Assembly: GCF_900156895.1 (NCBI RefSeq)
Contig: NZ_FTPD01000045.1
Location: forward strand, 513,044-577,043
Length of the DNA: 64,000 nucleotides
Direction: 5' to 3'
Source of the DNA: Mesorhizobium prunaredense
GTDB taxonomy: Bacteria > Pseudomonadota > Alphaproteobacteria > Rhizobiales > Rhizobiaceae
Shown in pieces: positions 1-8,137 of this stretch. The position numbers and the translations under genes were made by a program. The notes under the pieces are model-generated. The model worked only from the letters and a program-made list of their open reading frames with translations, was not told where the DNA came from and ran no database searches. The stretch's first letter is position 1; the number at the start of each line of letters is the position of its first letter.

Positions 1-27
1 GACGCTACCCGATTAATGGGTCCTGAC

Positions 28-131
28 TCTAGAGCGGTTCAGCTTTTGATAGAATCGCCGACCCGCTCTAAATATTTGTTTTTACGCAATTCCGGACGGA
101 AAACCGCTGCGCACTTTTCCTGGAATTGCTC
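28..131. repeat. Rhizobial palindromic intergenic repeat
   Basis: This is a compound palindromic element just beyond the stop codon of the acyl-CoA synthetase. One inverted pair is TAGAGCGG (30-37) with the CCGCTCTA ending near 69. A second is AATTCC near 90 with GGAATT near 123-128, around the core GGAAAACCGCTGCGCACTTT. Elements of this type are dispersed between genes in rhizobia. It may fold in RNA and act as a 3' stabiliser or terminator for the minus-strand gene. The family assignment is from memory of such repeats. Confidence 0.6.
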
Positions 132-133
132 TG

Positions 134-1771
134 CTACCCCTTGGCCATCTCCCTCAGCCGGAACTTCTGGATCTTGCCGGTTGAGGTCTTCGGGATTTCG
201 GCGAAGATCACCGCTTTCGGCAGTTTGAAGCGGGCGAGCAGCGCGCGGCAGTGATCGATGATCTCGGCCTCGGTCGCCGTCCTGCCCGGCTTCAGCTCGA
301 CATAGGCGACCGGCACCTCGCCCCATTTGTCGTCGGGCCTGGCGACCACGCCGCAGGAGGCGACGGCGGTATGCTTGTAAAGCGCCTCCTCGACTTCGAT
401 CGAGGAGATGTTCTCGCCGCCGGAAATGATGATGTCCTTGGAGCGGTCCTTGAGCTGGATGTAGCCGTCGGGATGCATGACGCCGAGGTCGCCCGAGTGG
501 AACCAGCCGCCGGCGAAGGCCTCGTCGCTCGCCTTGCGGTTCTTCAGATAGCCCTTCATGACGATGTTGCCGCGGAACATGACCTCGCCGATCGTCTCGC
601 CGTCGGCCGGCGTCTCCTCCATCGTCTCGGGATCCATCACCGTCAGATCCTCGAGCGCGGCATAGCGCACACCTTGCCTGGCCTTCCTCGCCGCCTTCTG
701 TCCCTTCTCCAGCCCATCCCACTCGCCCTGCCATTCGTTGACGACCGCCGGGCCATAGGTCTCGGTCAGGCCATAGAGGTGGGTGACGGCAAAACCCGCA
801 TCGGCCATGCCCGACAGCACCGCTTCCGGCGGCGGTGCCGCGGCGGTGTTGAAGGTGACCGTCTGCGGAAATTGCCGCTTGTCCTGGTCGCTGGCGTTGA
901 TCAGCACCGACATCACCACCGGCGCGCCGCACAGATGGGTGACGCCGTGGTCGGCGATGGCGTCGTAGATCGGCTTCGGCCGCACCCAGCGCAGGCAGAC
1001 ATGGGTGCCGGCCTGCACGGCCAGCGTCCACGGAAAGCACCAGCCATTGCAGTGGAACATCGGCAGCGTCCACAGATAGACCGCATGCTTGCCCATGCCG
1101 GCATGGATGGTGTTGGCATAGGCCATCAGTGCCGCACCGCGATGGTGATAGACGACGCCCTTGGGATTGCCTGTCGTGCCGGAGGTGTAGTTGAGCGAGA
1201 TCGAATCCCATTCGTCGTCGGGCATAGACCAGGCGAAATCCTCGTCGCCGCCCGCGACGAAGGTCTCGTAATCGAGCGAGCCGATCCGCTCGCCCTTGGG
1301 ATAGGGCGCGTCAGTGGCGTATTCGGGATCGTCATAGTCGATGACCAGCGGTTTTACCCTGGCCAGCGCCAGCGCCTCGCTGACGACATTTGCAAATTCG
1401 CGATCGACGACCAGCACCTTGGTTTCGGCATGGTCGAGCTGAAAGGCGATGACCGCGGCATCGAGGCGGGTGTTGAGCGAATGCAGCACCGCCTTGGTCA
1501 TCGGCACGCCGAAATGCGCTTCCAGCATCGGCGGGGTGTTGGACAACATGACGGTGACGGTGTCGCCCTTGCCGATGCCGCGCCTGGAGAGCGCCGAGGC
1601 AAGCTTCAGCGACCGCCGCCAGAAATCACGATAGGTCGTGCGCTGGCGACCATGGATGATCGCGACATGGTCGGGAAAGGTCTTTGCCGCCCGCTCGAGA
1701 TAGCTGAGCGGCGTCAGCGGCTGGTAATTGGCTGGATTCCTGCCGAGATCCTGTTCGTAGGGATTGCCCAT
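134..1771 (-). CDS. AMP-binding acyl-CoA synthetase (545 aa)
   Basis: This adenylate-forming enzyme activates a carboxylic acid to an acyl-CoA using ATP and CoA. The P-loop-like motif YTSGTTGNPKGV lies at residues 195-206. YGLTETYGP follows near the middle, GWFHSGDLG and KDIIISGGENISS form the hinge region, and the C-terminal lysine motif KTSTGKIQKFR is present. Length and motif order are complete for the family. The mid-chain fatty acyl, propionate-like and methylmercaptopropionyl-CoA ligase groups (FadD/DmdB-like) all resemble it, so the substrate is not assigned. It is a single gene, followed by a palindromic repeat and preceded by a toxin-antitoxin module. The ATG start at 1771 gives a normal N-terminus. 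Confidence 0.85.
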   Translation of the reverse strand: MGNPYEQDLGRNPANYQPLTPLSYLERAAKTFPDHVAIIHGRQRTTYRDFWRRSLKLASALSRRGIGKGDTVTVMLSNTPPMLEAHFGVPMTKAVLHSLNTRLDAAVIAFQLDHAETKVLVVDREFANVVSEALALARVKPLVIDYDDPEYATDAPYPKGERIGSLDYETFVAGGDEDFAWSMPDDEWDSISLNYTSGTTGNPKGVVYHHRGAALMAYANTIHAGMGKHAVYLWTLPMFHCNGWCFPWTLAVQAGTHVCLRWVRPKPIYDAIADHGVTHLCGAPVVMSVLINASDQDKRQFPQTVTFNTAAAPPPEAVLSGMADAGFAVTHLYGLTETYGPAVVNEWQGEWDGLEKGQKAARKARQGVRYAALEDLTVMDPETMEETPADGETIGEVMFRGNIVMKGYLKNRKASDEAFAGGWFHSGDLGVMHPDGYIQLKDRSKDIIISGGENISSIEVEEALYKHTAVASCGVVARPDDKWGEVPVAYVELKPGRTATEAEIIDHCRALLARFKLPKAVIFAEIPKTSTGKIQKFRLREMAKG

Positions 1772-1829
1772 CCCGTCCTCCCCATGTTTATCGAACGCTT
1801 CGGGACGCTGGCGAGCGAGGCCGCCTCAG

Positions 1830-2158
1830 CTACTCCTGGCGCCCCTGCCCGCCTTCGCCTTCTGACCATAAAGCATTGATGTCGCGATGCCCTTCGATGA
1901 TGTTCGCCACGTCGAGCAATCTCCATTATAGCGGAAGAAAATGACGTATCCCCGGAAAGCGAAACTCCGGATGTCCGGCCGGAGATCGGGGCGGGCACGA
2001 CCGATCGTCGCCTGCAGGCTCGCCAGATCACGGCATTTCTGGCGCAGAGCATCCACAAAACGCCGGCCAAGCACCAGGCTGCCGCTTTCGCGAGTGACGT
2101 ATTCAAAGATATTGACCAAATCTGTCTGTACCGACGGCAACGTACGCAGCCGTGGCAC
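1830..2158 (-). pseudogene. parE: ParE toxin gene with a one-base frameshift
   Basis: This is a RelE/ParE-family mRNA interferase or gyrase-toxin fold. It starts at GTG 2158, two bases after the parD stop. The first ~79 residues match the family up to FRGYVIFFRYNGD. At about 1919 the frame breaks: the annotated frame continues as CSTWRTSS and stops at 1826. The neighbouring frame reads LLDVANIIEGHRDINAL, which is the expected family C-terminus, and stops at 1830. One missing base explains it. The C-terminal strand and helix needed for activity are lost, so the toxin is probably inactive. A sequencing error is the alternative. Confidence 0.75.
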
Positions 2159-2160
2159 TC

Positions 2161-2406
2161 CTAGAAGCCTTCCTTTGCGAGTTGCTCAGCCTTGGCTTCC
2201 ACAGCCGCGTCGATATCCTGCTCGGTCGCTTCGCCGTCGTCAGCAAACGACTTGTCCAGCATGGCGCGTAACGCCTTCAGCTTTTCCTCGCGTTCTTCGA
2301 CCAGGCGCAAGCCTTCGCGCACGACTTCGCTGGCAGAGCCGTAGCGGCCCCGCTTGACAATGTTGGACACAAAAGTTTCCCAGCGCTCACCCAATGATAC
2401 GTTCAT
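2161..2406 (-). CDS. parD: ParD-family antitoxin (81 aa)
   Basis: A short ribbon-helix-helix antitoxin. The N-terminal strand MNVSLGERWETFV and the helix pair SASEVVREGLRLVEEREEK are typical of ParD (CC2985-type). The acidic tail would bind the toxin. It is complete and ends two bases before the parE GTG start, the normal antitoxin-first order. A perfect palindrome lies 24-41 bases upstream and probably serves as its own operator. With its toxin frameshifted, the antitoxin may survive as a neutral remnant or as a regulator. Confidence 0.85.
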   Translation of the reverse strand: MNVSLGERWETFVSNIVKRGRYGSASEVVREGLRLVEEREEKLKALRAMLDKSFADDGEATEQDIDAAVEAKAEQLAKEGF

Positions 2407-2429
2407 TGTCAGGCCTCCTGTTCAGTTTA

Positions 2430-2447
2430 TTGTTATCGCGATAACAA
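2430..2447. promoter_or_regulatory. Perfect 18-bp palindrome, probable parD operator
   Basis: TTGTTATCGCGATAACAA is a perfect 18-base palindrome located 24 bases upstream of the parD ATG. Ribbon-helix-helix antitoxins repress their own promoters by binding such sites, so autoregulation by ParD is the simplest reading. The SorC-type regulator on the other strand starts 93 bases away and could also be affected. Confidence 0.6.
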
Positions 2448-2495
2448 AAATGGCGCAATCACTGGCATCGACATGCCTCGCAGTTCACCAGCGAT

Positions 2496-2523
2496 TTGAC
2501 TTTTGTCGACAGCCGTGAATAAT
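2496..2523 (+). promoter_or_regulatory. Candidate promoter of the SorC regulator gene
   Basis: TTGACT (2496-2501) is followed after 16 bases by AATAAT (2518-2523), a reasonable sigma-70 pair. The predicted transcript would begin near 2530, next to the GAGGAG ribosome site that precedes ATG 2541, giving a very short leader. TTGAC (2496-2500) and GTCAA (2524-2528) form widely spaced inverted arms that could be an autoregulatory site. This is a prediction from sequence only. Confidence 0.35.
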
Positions 2524-2540
2524 GTCAACGAGGAGATGGC

Positions 2541-3506
2541 ATGGCGATCCGACCGGCAGAACAGCTTATCCACAAGGCCGCCTGGCTCTACTATGCCCAC
2601 GGCTTGCGCCAGGACCAGGTGGCCAGCCAGCTCAAGATTTCCCGAGCCTCGGTCGCCATGTATCTGCGCAAGGCGCGCGAGACCGGCATCGTCAACATAT
2701 CGACCTCGACCCAGCTTTTCACCGACGACGTCATGGCGCGCAAACTTGAAGACGCATTGAGGCTCGATGCCGTCTGGATCGCGCCGGAAAACGGCCATGT
2801 CGCCGATCCGTCGACCGACATCGCGGTGCTGGCGGCCAGCGTCTTTCTCGAGCTGATCAGGAAGGGCGATCGCATCGGCGTCGCCTGGGGAAGGACCATC
2901 TATACGATCGCCGACATCATGTCCTATGCCGATCTGCAGGATGTGACGGTGGTGCAGCTCTGCGGAAATCTGGGAGCCCCCTATTCCTACCGGCCCGACC
3001 AATGCACCATGGAAATCGCCCGCCGGCTCAATGCCAAGGGACTCAATTTCTATGCGCCGCTGGTGCTGACGACTGAGGAACTGGCGCGCGGCCTGCGCGC
3101 CGAGCCGGTGATCCGCGAGCAGTTGTCGGGCATCGGTGCGTGCAATCTGGCGCTTTACTCGGTCGGCACCGTCGATGCCGACAGCCATGTCGTCAAATGC
3201 GGCGCGCTGACTGCCAGCGAAATGGAGGTGCTGCGTCGTGCCGGGGCTGCCGGCGTCATCGCCGGTCAGATCATCGACGCCGAAGGCAAGGCGCTCGACT
3301 GCAGCTACAACAGGCGGATCATTTCGGCGGAGCTGTCATCGCTGCGCAAAATTGAAAAGCGACTCGTGGTGGTGCAGGAGGACAGCAAGTTCGGACCCCT
3401 GGTGGCGGCGATCGCGGGTGGGCTATGCACGCATCTGGTGGTCGGCGCCCGGATGGCGCGACGGCTGCTCGACCATGCCGGACCGGCAGCAGAAAAGGTC
3501 GCCTAA
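2541..3506 (+). CDS. SorC/DeoR-type sugar-binding transcriptional regulator (321 aa)
   Basis: The N-terminal helix-turn-helix (about residues 10-45, with the motif GLRQDQVASQLKISRASVAM) is joined to a SorC effector domain that has a phosphosugar-isomerase-like fold. Family members sense a phosphorylated sugar. It lies 84 bases upstream of the aldolase/dehydrogenase fusion on the same strand and probably controls it, perhaps together with the nearby mtnKA and importer genes. The ATG at 2541 has a good GAGGAG ribosome site. The effector cannot be read from the sequence. Confidence 0.85.
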   Translation: MAIRPAEQLIHKAAWLYYAHGLRQDQVASQLKISRASVAMYLRKARETGIVNISTSTQLFTDDVMARKLEDALRLDAVWIAPENGHVADPSTDIAVLAASVFLELIRKGDRIGVAWGRTIYTIADIMSYADLQDVTVVQLCGNLGAPYSYRPDQCTMEIARRLNAKGLNFYAPLVLTTEELARGLRAEPVIREQLSGIGACNLALYSVGTVDADSHVVKCGALTASEMEVLRRAGAAGVIAGQIIDAEGKALDCSYNRRIISAELSSLRKIEKRLVVVQEDSKFGPLVAAIAGGLCTHLVVGARMARRLLDHAGPAAEKVA

Positions 3507-3590
3507 AGAACACAAGCCGCCGCGGAGGCATTGTCATCAAGGCGTCGCGGCATTCCTGTTTCACAACAAAAACAACCGGACGAAGCGAAC

Positions 3591-5645
3591 ATGATGAACC
3601 TGTGGAATGACGGCGACGCGGAAAAGCTGGTTGCCGACTATGCAATGAAGGGCGTGGCCCGCGACCTGGCGCTGCGCGTCTACACGACCAGGCTTCTGGG
3701 CGGCGAACCGCGGCTTGTCCTGCATGGCGGCGGCAACACATCGTGCAAGACAAAGGCCACCGATCTCGTCGGCGACGAATGGGACGTGCTCTGCGTCAAG
3801 GGCAGCGGCTGGGACATGGGCGTCATCGAGCCGCAGGGCCTGCCGGCGGTCAAGCTCGGCGCGCTGCTCAAGGCGCGGTCGCTTAAAAAACTCTCCGACG
3901 AAGACATGGTGGCGCTGCAGCGGGTGAACCTGATCGATCCGTCTTCGCCCAACCCTTCGGTCGAGACGCTGCTGCACGCCTTCCTGCCGCATAAATTCGT
4001 CGACCATACGCACTCGACCGCGATCCTCGCCATTGTCGACCAGGACGACAGCGATGCGCTGAGCAAGAAGGTCTTCGGTAACAAGATGGGGTTCGTGCCC
4101 TACATCATGCCGGGCTTCGATCTGGCGAAGGCGGCTGCCGATGTCTTCGACGCCGATCCGACGGTCGAAGGGCTGATCCTCGACAAGCACGGCATCTTCA
4201 CCTTCGGCGACGATGCCAAGCAGGCCTACGACCGGATGATCCATTATGTTGATATCGCCGAGGATTTCATCGCCGGCCACGGCAAGCCGCGCAGCGAAAA
4301 AGCCGCCTTGCCGGCCAGGCTGGCGAAGCCTGCGGAGATTGCGCCGATGCTGCGCGGCGCGGTGGCGGTGGCGCGCGGCGAAGGCCGCTTCGACCGCATG
4401 ATCAGCGATTTCCGCACCTCGGACGCGATTGTCGATTTCATCAATTCGGCAAAAATTGCCGACTATGCCGGGCGCGGCGTGTCGACACCCGACCTGTCGA
4501 TCCGCATCAAGACCGGACCGATGGCGCTGCCGGCGCCCGACGCGGACAAGATCGGCGACTACAAATCCGTCATTCGCCAGCATGTCGAAAACTTCGCCGG
4601 GGATTATCGCGCCTACTTCGAGACCAACGACGCGCTCGACGATGTGAAGCGCACCATGCTCGACCAGATGCCGCGCCTGACGCTGGTGCCGGGGCTCGGC
4701 ATGTTCGGCCATGGCCGCACGCTGAAGGACGCGAAGATTGCCTCCGACGTCGGTGAAATGTGGATCGAGGCGGTGCGCGGCGCCGAAGCAATCGGCGATT
4801 TCCATCCACTGTCCAAAGCCGACCTGTTCCCGCTCGAATACTGGTCGCTGGAACAGGCCAAGCTCGCCTCCAACAAGCCGAAGCCGCTGACCGGCCAGAT
4901 TGTGCTGGTCACCGGTGGCGCCGGCGCAATCGGTGCCGCCACGGCAAAGCTGTTCGCCGACTACGGCGCTCATGCCGTCGTCGTCGATCTCGACGCGGCA
5001 AGGGCGACGGAGGCGGCAAAAAAGGTCGGCAACGGTTCAATCGGCGTCGGCGCCGACATCACCGACCCGGCGCAGATGCGCGCTGCCTTCGACAAGGCGG
5101 TCGCCGTCTACGGCGGCCTCGACATCCTCGTCTCGAATGCCGGTGCTGCCTGGGAAGGCAGGATCGGCGAGCTCGACGACGCCACTTTGCGCAAGAGCTT
5201 CGAACTCAATTTCTTCGCCCACCAGTCGGCGGCGCAGAACGCGGTGCGCATCATGCTCGAGCAAGGCACTGGCGGCGTTCTCCTGTTCAACACCTCCAAG
5301 CAGGCAATCAATCCGGGTCCGAAGTTCGGCGCCTATGGCATGCCAAAGGCGGCGACGCTGTTCCTGTCCAGGCAATATGCTGTCGACTACGGCGCCCATG
5401 GCATCCGCTCCAATGCCGTCAACGCCGACCGCATCCGTTCCGGGCTGTTGACCGACGCCATGATCGCCAGCCGTTCGAGCGCCCGCGGCGTGTCGGAAAA
5501 GGAATATATGGCGGGCAATCTGCTTGGGCAGGAAGTGACGGCCGAAGACGTCGCCCAGGCCTTCCTGCATCAGGCGCTGGCAGAGCGCACCACCGCCAAT
5601 GTGACGACGGTGGACGGCGGCAACATCGCGGCAGCGCTGCGGTAA
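3591..5645 (+). CDS. Bifunctional class II aldolase / short-chain dehydrogenase (684 aa)
   Basis: This is a fusion of the type called RhaD in rhizobial rhamnose loci. Residues 1 to about 420 form a class II (zinc) aldolase with ligands in VDHTHSTA and LDKHGIFTFG. Residues from about 430 form an SDR dehydrogenase with the NAD motif TGGAGAIG and the catalytic YGMPK. The family cleaves a ketose 1-phosphate to dihydroxyacetone phosphate and an aldehyde, which the SDR half oxidises or reduces. No rhamnose isomerase, mutarotase or two-permease Rha transporter is present. The nearest sugar-phosphate enzymes are mtnK and mtnA, which produce a ribulose 1-phosphate analogue, so the substrate is left open. 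ATG 3591 is preferred to the upstream in-frame start because it fits the family N-terminus. Confidence 0.8.
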   Translation: MMNLWNDGDAEKLVADYAMKGVARDLALRVYTTRLLGGEPRLVLHGGGNTSCKTKATDLVGDEWDVLCVKGSGWDMGVIEPQGLPAVKLGALLKARSLKKLSDEDMVALQRVNLIDPSSPNPSVETLLHAFLPHKFVDHTHSTAILAIVDQDDSDALSKKVFGNKMGFVPYIMPGFDLAKAAADVFDADPTVEGLILDKHGIFTFGDDAKQAYDRMIHYVDIAEDFIAGHGKPRSEKAALPARLAKPAEIAPMLRGAVAVARGEGRFDRMISDFRTSDAIVDFINSAKIADYAGRGVSTPDLSIRIKTGPMALPAPDADKIGDYKSVIRQHVENFAGDYRAYFETNDALDDVKRTMLDQMPRLTLVPGLGMFGHGRTLKDAKIASDVGEMWIEAVRGAEAIGDFHPLSKADLFPLEYWSLEQAKLASNKPKPLTGQIVLVTGGAGAIGAATAKLFADYGAHAVVVDLDAARATEAAKKVGNGSIGVGADITDPAQMRAAFDKAVAVYGGLDILVSNAGAAWEGRIGELDDATLRKSFELNFFAHQSAAQNAVRIMLEQGTGGVLLFNTSKQAINPGPKFGAYGMPKAATLFLSRQYAVDYGAHGIRSNAVNADRIRSGLLTDAMIASRSSARGVSEKEYMAGNLLGQEVTAEDVAQAFLHQALAERTTANVTTVDGGNIAAALR

Positions 5646-5757
5646 TGCATGTCGCTCAAAACGCCGCACATTTTCGAGCGGTACGAACTGGACCGAACGG
5701 CTTGCGAATTCGGCGTTTCGTAGCTACATTGTAGCTCAACTGCAAGGAGGCCATAAT

Positions 5758-6015
5758 ATGGCAACGGAAACCGTGGTCCGCGCTCGGATCGATGCGGCGA
5801 CAAAGGCACAGGCGACGGAAGCCTTGGCGGCAATGGGATTGTCCGTTTCCGACGCCATCCGTCTGCTGCTGGTCCGGGTCGCTGCCGACAAGGAGTTTCC
5901 CTTTCCGGTGAAGGTGCCGAACGCAACCACTCGAAAGGCGATGTCCGAATTGGAACAGGGCAAGGGCAAGCGTTTCGCCTCGGCCGACGAGTTGTTCAAG
6001 GACTTGGGACTCTAA
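5758..6015 (+). CDS. dinJ: RelB/DinJ-family antitoxin (85 aa)
   Basis: A short ribbon-helix-helix antitoxin. The family motif VRARIDAATKAQATEAL is followed by the helix with MGLSVSDAIRLLL. The C-terminal half, ending FKDLGL, is the toxin-binding tail. A strong ribosome site (AAGGAGG) lies upstream of ATG 5758. A YafQ-type toxin gene, now frameshifted, follows 17 bases later. Promoter and autoregulation were not resolved. Confidence 0.85.
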   Translation: MATETVVRARIDAATKAQATEALAAMGLSVSDAIRLLLVRVAADKEFPFPVKVPNATTRKAMSELEQGKGKRFASADELFKDLGL

Positions 6016-6032
6016 GGACTTGAGAACCTAAT

Positions 6033-6304
6033 GTGCTGGCACCTGTTCGATCCGGACAATTCCGCCGTGACGTGAAACGTGCGGAGAAGCGCGGCAAGGA
6101 CCTTGGCAAACTGCGCGAGTTGTTGGGCCTTCTGCTCGCCGGAGATGAACTGCCCGCGAGTTATAAGGATCATCCCCTGAAGACGACTGGAAAGGCTATC
6201 GTGACGCTCACATCGAACCGGACTGGCTCTTGATCTATCGTGTCGCCGGCGATGAGCTACAGGCTGCTCGCACCGGCTCCCATTCCGATCTGTTCAACGA
6301 GTAG
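6033..6304 (+). pseudogene. yafQ: YafQ/RelE-family toxin gene with a one-base frameshift
   Basis: The gene starts at GTG 6033 and encodes a YafQ-like ribosome-dependent mRNA interferase for about 50 residues, through ASYKDHPLK. The frame then shifts near 6180 into a non-family tail that stops at 6233. In the next frame the true C-terminus continues as DWKGYRDAHIEPDWLLIYR and ends with RTGSHSDLFNE at 6304. The lost part holds the acid/base residues known in YafQ (the EPDW aspartate and the GSHSD histidine), so the encoded toxin should be dead. A one-base loss, or a sequencing error, explains it. Confidence 0.75.
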
Positions 6305-6407
6305 CCGAGGCGGGCACGGAACTTAGGATTTTTTGCGCTGCGGGCTGAAACTTGCCATCCCTCGCGGCGGGACTATTGGAATCCTAACAAAGATTGTTAG
6401 GCTAAGC

Positions 6408-6683
6408 ATGAAAACCCAACCCATGCGCACCCTTACCATATCCCTCACCCCGCAACAGGCGGCCCGCCTGCAAAGCGCTGTCGAAGGCGGGGGATATGCC
6501 TCTGACAGCGAGATTGTCCGCGACGCCCTGCGCCTGTCGGAACAGCGCGAGGAATTGCGCGCCTTGGAGTTGGAACACTTGAAACGGGCCTATGCCGACG
6601 GCATGGCCAGCGGCAGGCCGGTGGAAGTCGAACCCGCCGAGTTCATACGCGGTTTGAAAGCAGAACGCCGCGCCCGTGGCTAG
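6408..6683 (+). CDS. parD: ParD-family antitoxin (91 aa)
   Basis: A second ParD-like ribbon-helix-helix antitoxin. The motif MRTLTISLTPQQAARLQ is followed by ASDSEIVRDALRL, and the acidic C-terminal tail contains VEVEPAEFIRGL. ATG 6408 and the in-frame ATG 6423 are both possible; the second matches the usual family start exactly. The last eight bases overlap the GTG start of the damaged ParE gene. Its sequence differs clearly from the parD at 2161-2406, so the two modules are not a recent duplication. Confidence 0.8.
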   Translation: MKTQPMRTLTISLTPQQAARLQSAVEGGGYASDSEIVRDALRLSEQREELRALELEHLKRAYADGMASGRPVEVEPAEFIRGLKAERRARG

Positions 6684-6927
6684 ATATCGGCTCACGCCGC
6701 GCAGGATTTGCGGGATATTTGCACAACATCTCAATCGAGAGTGAAAAGGCAGCTGACAAGCTGCTTATGCGCATTTTTGACAAACTGGCGTTGGCGGCGG
6801 AGCAGCGAGGCCAGAGTTGAGCGTGACGGCCCGCGTACTCATCGAAGGCCGCTACATCGTCATCTACGAACCGCAGATGGAAGGCATCCTGGTCGTGGGG
6901 ATGCGCGATCCGGAGCACTGGCTGTAA
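6676..6927 (+). pseudogene. parE: Degraded ParE toxin gene (several frameshifts)
   Basis: Pieces of one ParE-type toxin can be read in succession in three frames. ARYRLTP comes from GTG 6676. HNISIESEKAADKLLMRIF follows in a second frame, and RVLIEGRYIVIYEP, ending with GMRDPEHWL at 6927, in a third. At least two frameshifts are needed, and a few residues that family members carry before GMRDPEHW appear to be missing. No open frame spans it. It is the partner of the ParD antitoxin it overlaps, and it is the most decayed of the three toxins in this window. Confidence 0.75.
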
Positions 6928-6960
6928 ACCACGAGACTGACGGAGCAGGCATTCAGACCT

Positions 6961-7001
6961 GGAAAAGAGCGGCCCGAAGCCGCTCGCGAGCCGCTCTTTC
7001 C
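6961..7001 (-). terminator. Stem-loop terminator of the importer operon
   Basis: GGAAAAGAGCGGC (6961-6973) pairs with GCCGCTCTTTCC (6990-7001), with one bulged A. It lies 18 bases beyond the stop codon of the minus-strand binding-protein gene. A few A/T pairs close the base, but there is no long U-run. Confidence 0.55.
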
Positions 7002-7019
7002 AGTTACCTGTGATGAAAC

Positions 7020-8075
7020 CTACTTGGCGTTCGGGTTTGGCATCCAGGCCGGCATCGCGACATCGGCATGGGCGAACTGCGGCAGCTTGGCCGAGAGGTC
7101 TTCCATGTTCTTGATGTCCTTGTCGATCAGGTCCTTCTGGGTGATCAGGGTCGGCGGCACGATGACGTTGCGGCCGGGGTCTTCGCCGGCCAAAAGCTGC
7201 GCCAGCGCGCGCACCGAAACCTGGCCGACGACGGCCGGGTTGGTCGCCGCGGTTGCCGCCCAGGCGCTGTCGGGCTCGCGCATAGCGGCGATGTCGGAGG
7301 TCGAGATGTCGGCCGAATAGATCTTGATGTCCTGCGACAGGCCGGCTTCGTCGACGGCGATCTTCACGCCCTTGGCGAATTCGTCATAGGGCGCGAACAT
7401 CACCTTGATGTCGGGGTTGGCCGACAGCACCGAACGGGCTTGGTTGGCGACAGAATTGGCGATCGGATTGTCGAGCGTGCCGAACATCGCAGCCTCTTTG
7501 ATGCCGGCATATTTCTTCTTGAACTCGATCCAGGTCTCGTTGCGGCGGTCGAGCGGCGCGATGCCGGCGACGTAGACGTAGCCGGCCTTCCAACTCTCGC
7601 CATTATCCTTGATCGCCTGCTCGAGCGCGAGGCGTGCAAGGTCGCGGTCGGACTGCTCGATCTGCGGTATTTTGGGGTTTTCGACGTTGACGTCGAAGGC
7701 GACGACCTTGATGCCGGCGTCGACCGCGCGCTGGGCGGCTTCCTTCATCGATTCCGTCAGGCCGTGCTGGATGATGATGCCCTGGACGCCAAGCGCGATG
7801 GCCTGGTCGACCATGTCTGCCTGGAGGGCGGCGTCCTGGCGGCTGTCGAGGACGCGCAGATCGACGCCAAGCGCCTTGGCCTGCGCTTCGACACCGGACA
7901 GATAGGCTTGGAAGAAGTCACCAGTCGAGAGATAGCGGACCAGCGCGATCTTGACGGCGCCGGGCTTGTCGAACGGCGCCGGCCTGTCCTGCGCCATTGC
8001 CGGGACCTGCATCAGCAGCGCAGCGCCGGCAAGCCCGAGTGCTGCCTTCCCCAAAAGTCTTCTTGTGATCTTCAT
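7020..8075 (-). CDS. Sugar ABC transporter periplasmic binding protein (351 aa)
   Basis: A type 1 periplasmic sugar-binding protein (RbsB/XylF-like) with a Sec signal peptide of about 29 residues (LLGKAALGLAGAALLM, cleavage near MAQ). The body carries family features such as KIALVRYL and ANPDIKVMFAPYDEF. It is the last gene of an ATPase-permease-binding protein operon. ATG 8075 is chosen over the in-frame start 27 bases upstream because it follows GGAGGAG and begins the signal peptide. The operon is divergent from mtnK-mtnA, which makes methylthioribose or a related pentose a plausible ligand. That link is inference. Confidence 0.85.
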   Translation of the reverse strand: MKITRRLLGKAALGLAGAALLMQVPAMAQDRPAPFDKPGAVKIALVRYLSTGDFFQAYLSGVEAQAKALGVDLRVLDSRQDAALQADMVDQAIALGVQGIIIQHGLTESMKEAAQRAVDAGIKVVAFDVNVENPKIPQIEQSDRDLARLALEQAIKDNGESWKAGYVYVAGIAPLDRRNETWIEFKKKYAGIKEAAMFGTLDNPIANSVANQARSVLSANPDIKVMFAPYDEFAKGVKIAVDEAGLSQDIKIYSADISTSDIAAMREPDSAWAATAATNPAVVGQVSVRALAQLLAGEDPGRNVIVPPTLITQKDLIDKDIKNMEDLSAKLPQFAHADVAMPAWMPNPNAK

Positions 8076-8137
8076 GATGTCTCCTCCACTTGTTGAACTC
8101 AAATTTCTGCCGGGCGAAAATCCTATCCGTCGAAATC

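Noticed and set aside
39..1211. Long open frame opposite the acyl-CoA synthetase
   Set aside because: It is a high-GC shadow of the real gene: Arg-rich, no family motifs, and it lies fully within a complete synthetase.
251..1879. Long plus-strand frame across the acyl-CoA synthetase
   Set aside because: Antisense shadow rich in Asp/Gly/Arg without recognisable domains; the minus-strand gene explains the region.
3591..5645. Calling the aldolase/SDR fusion rhamnulose-1-phosphate aldolase outright
   Set aside because: The fold fits RhaD, but no rhamnose isomerase, kinase or Rha transporter is nearby, so the substrate is left open.
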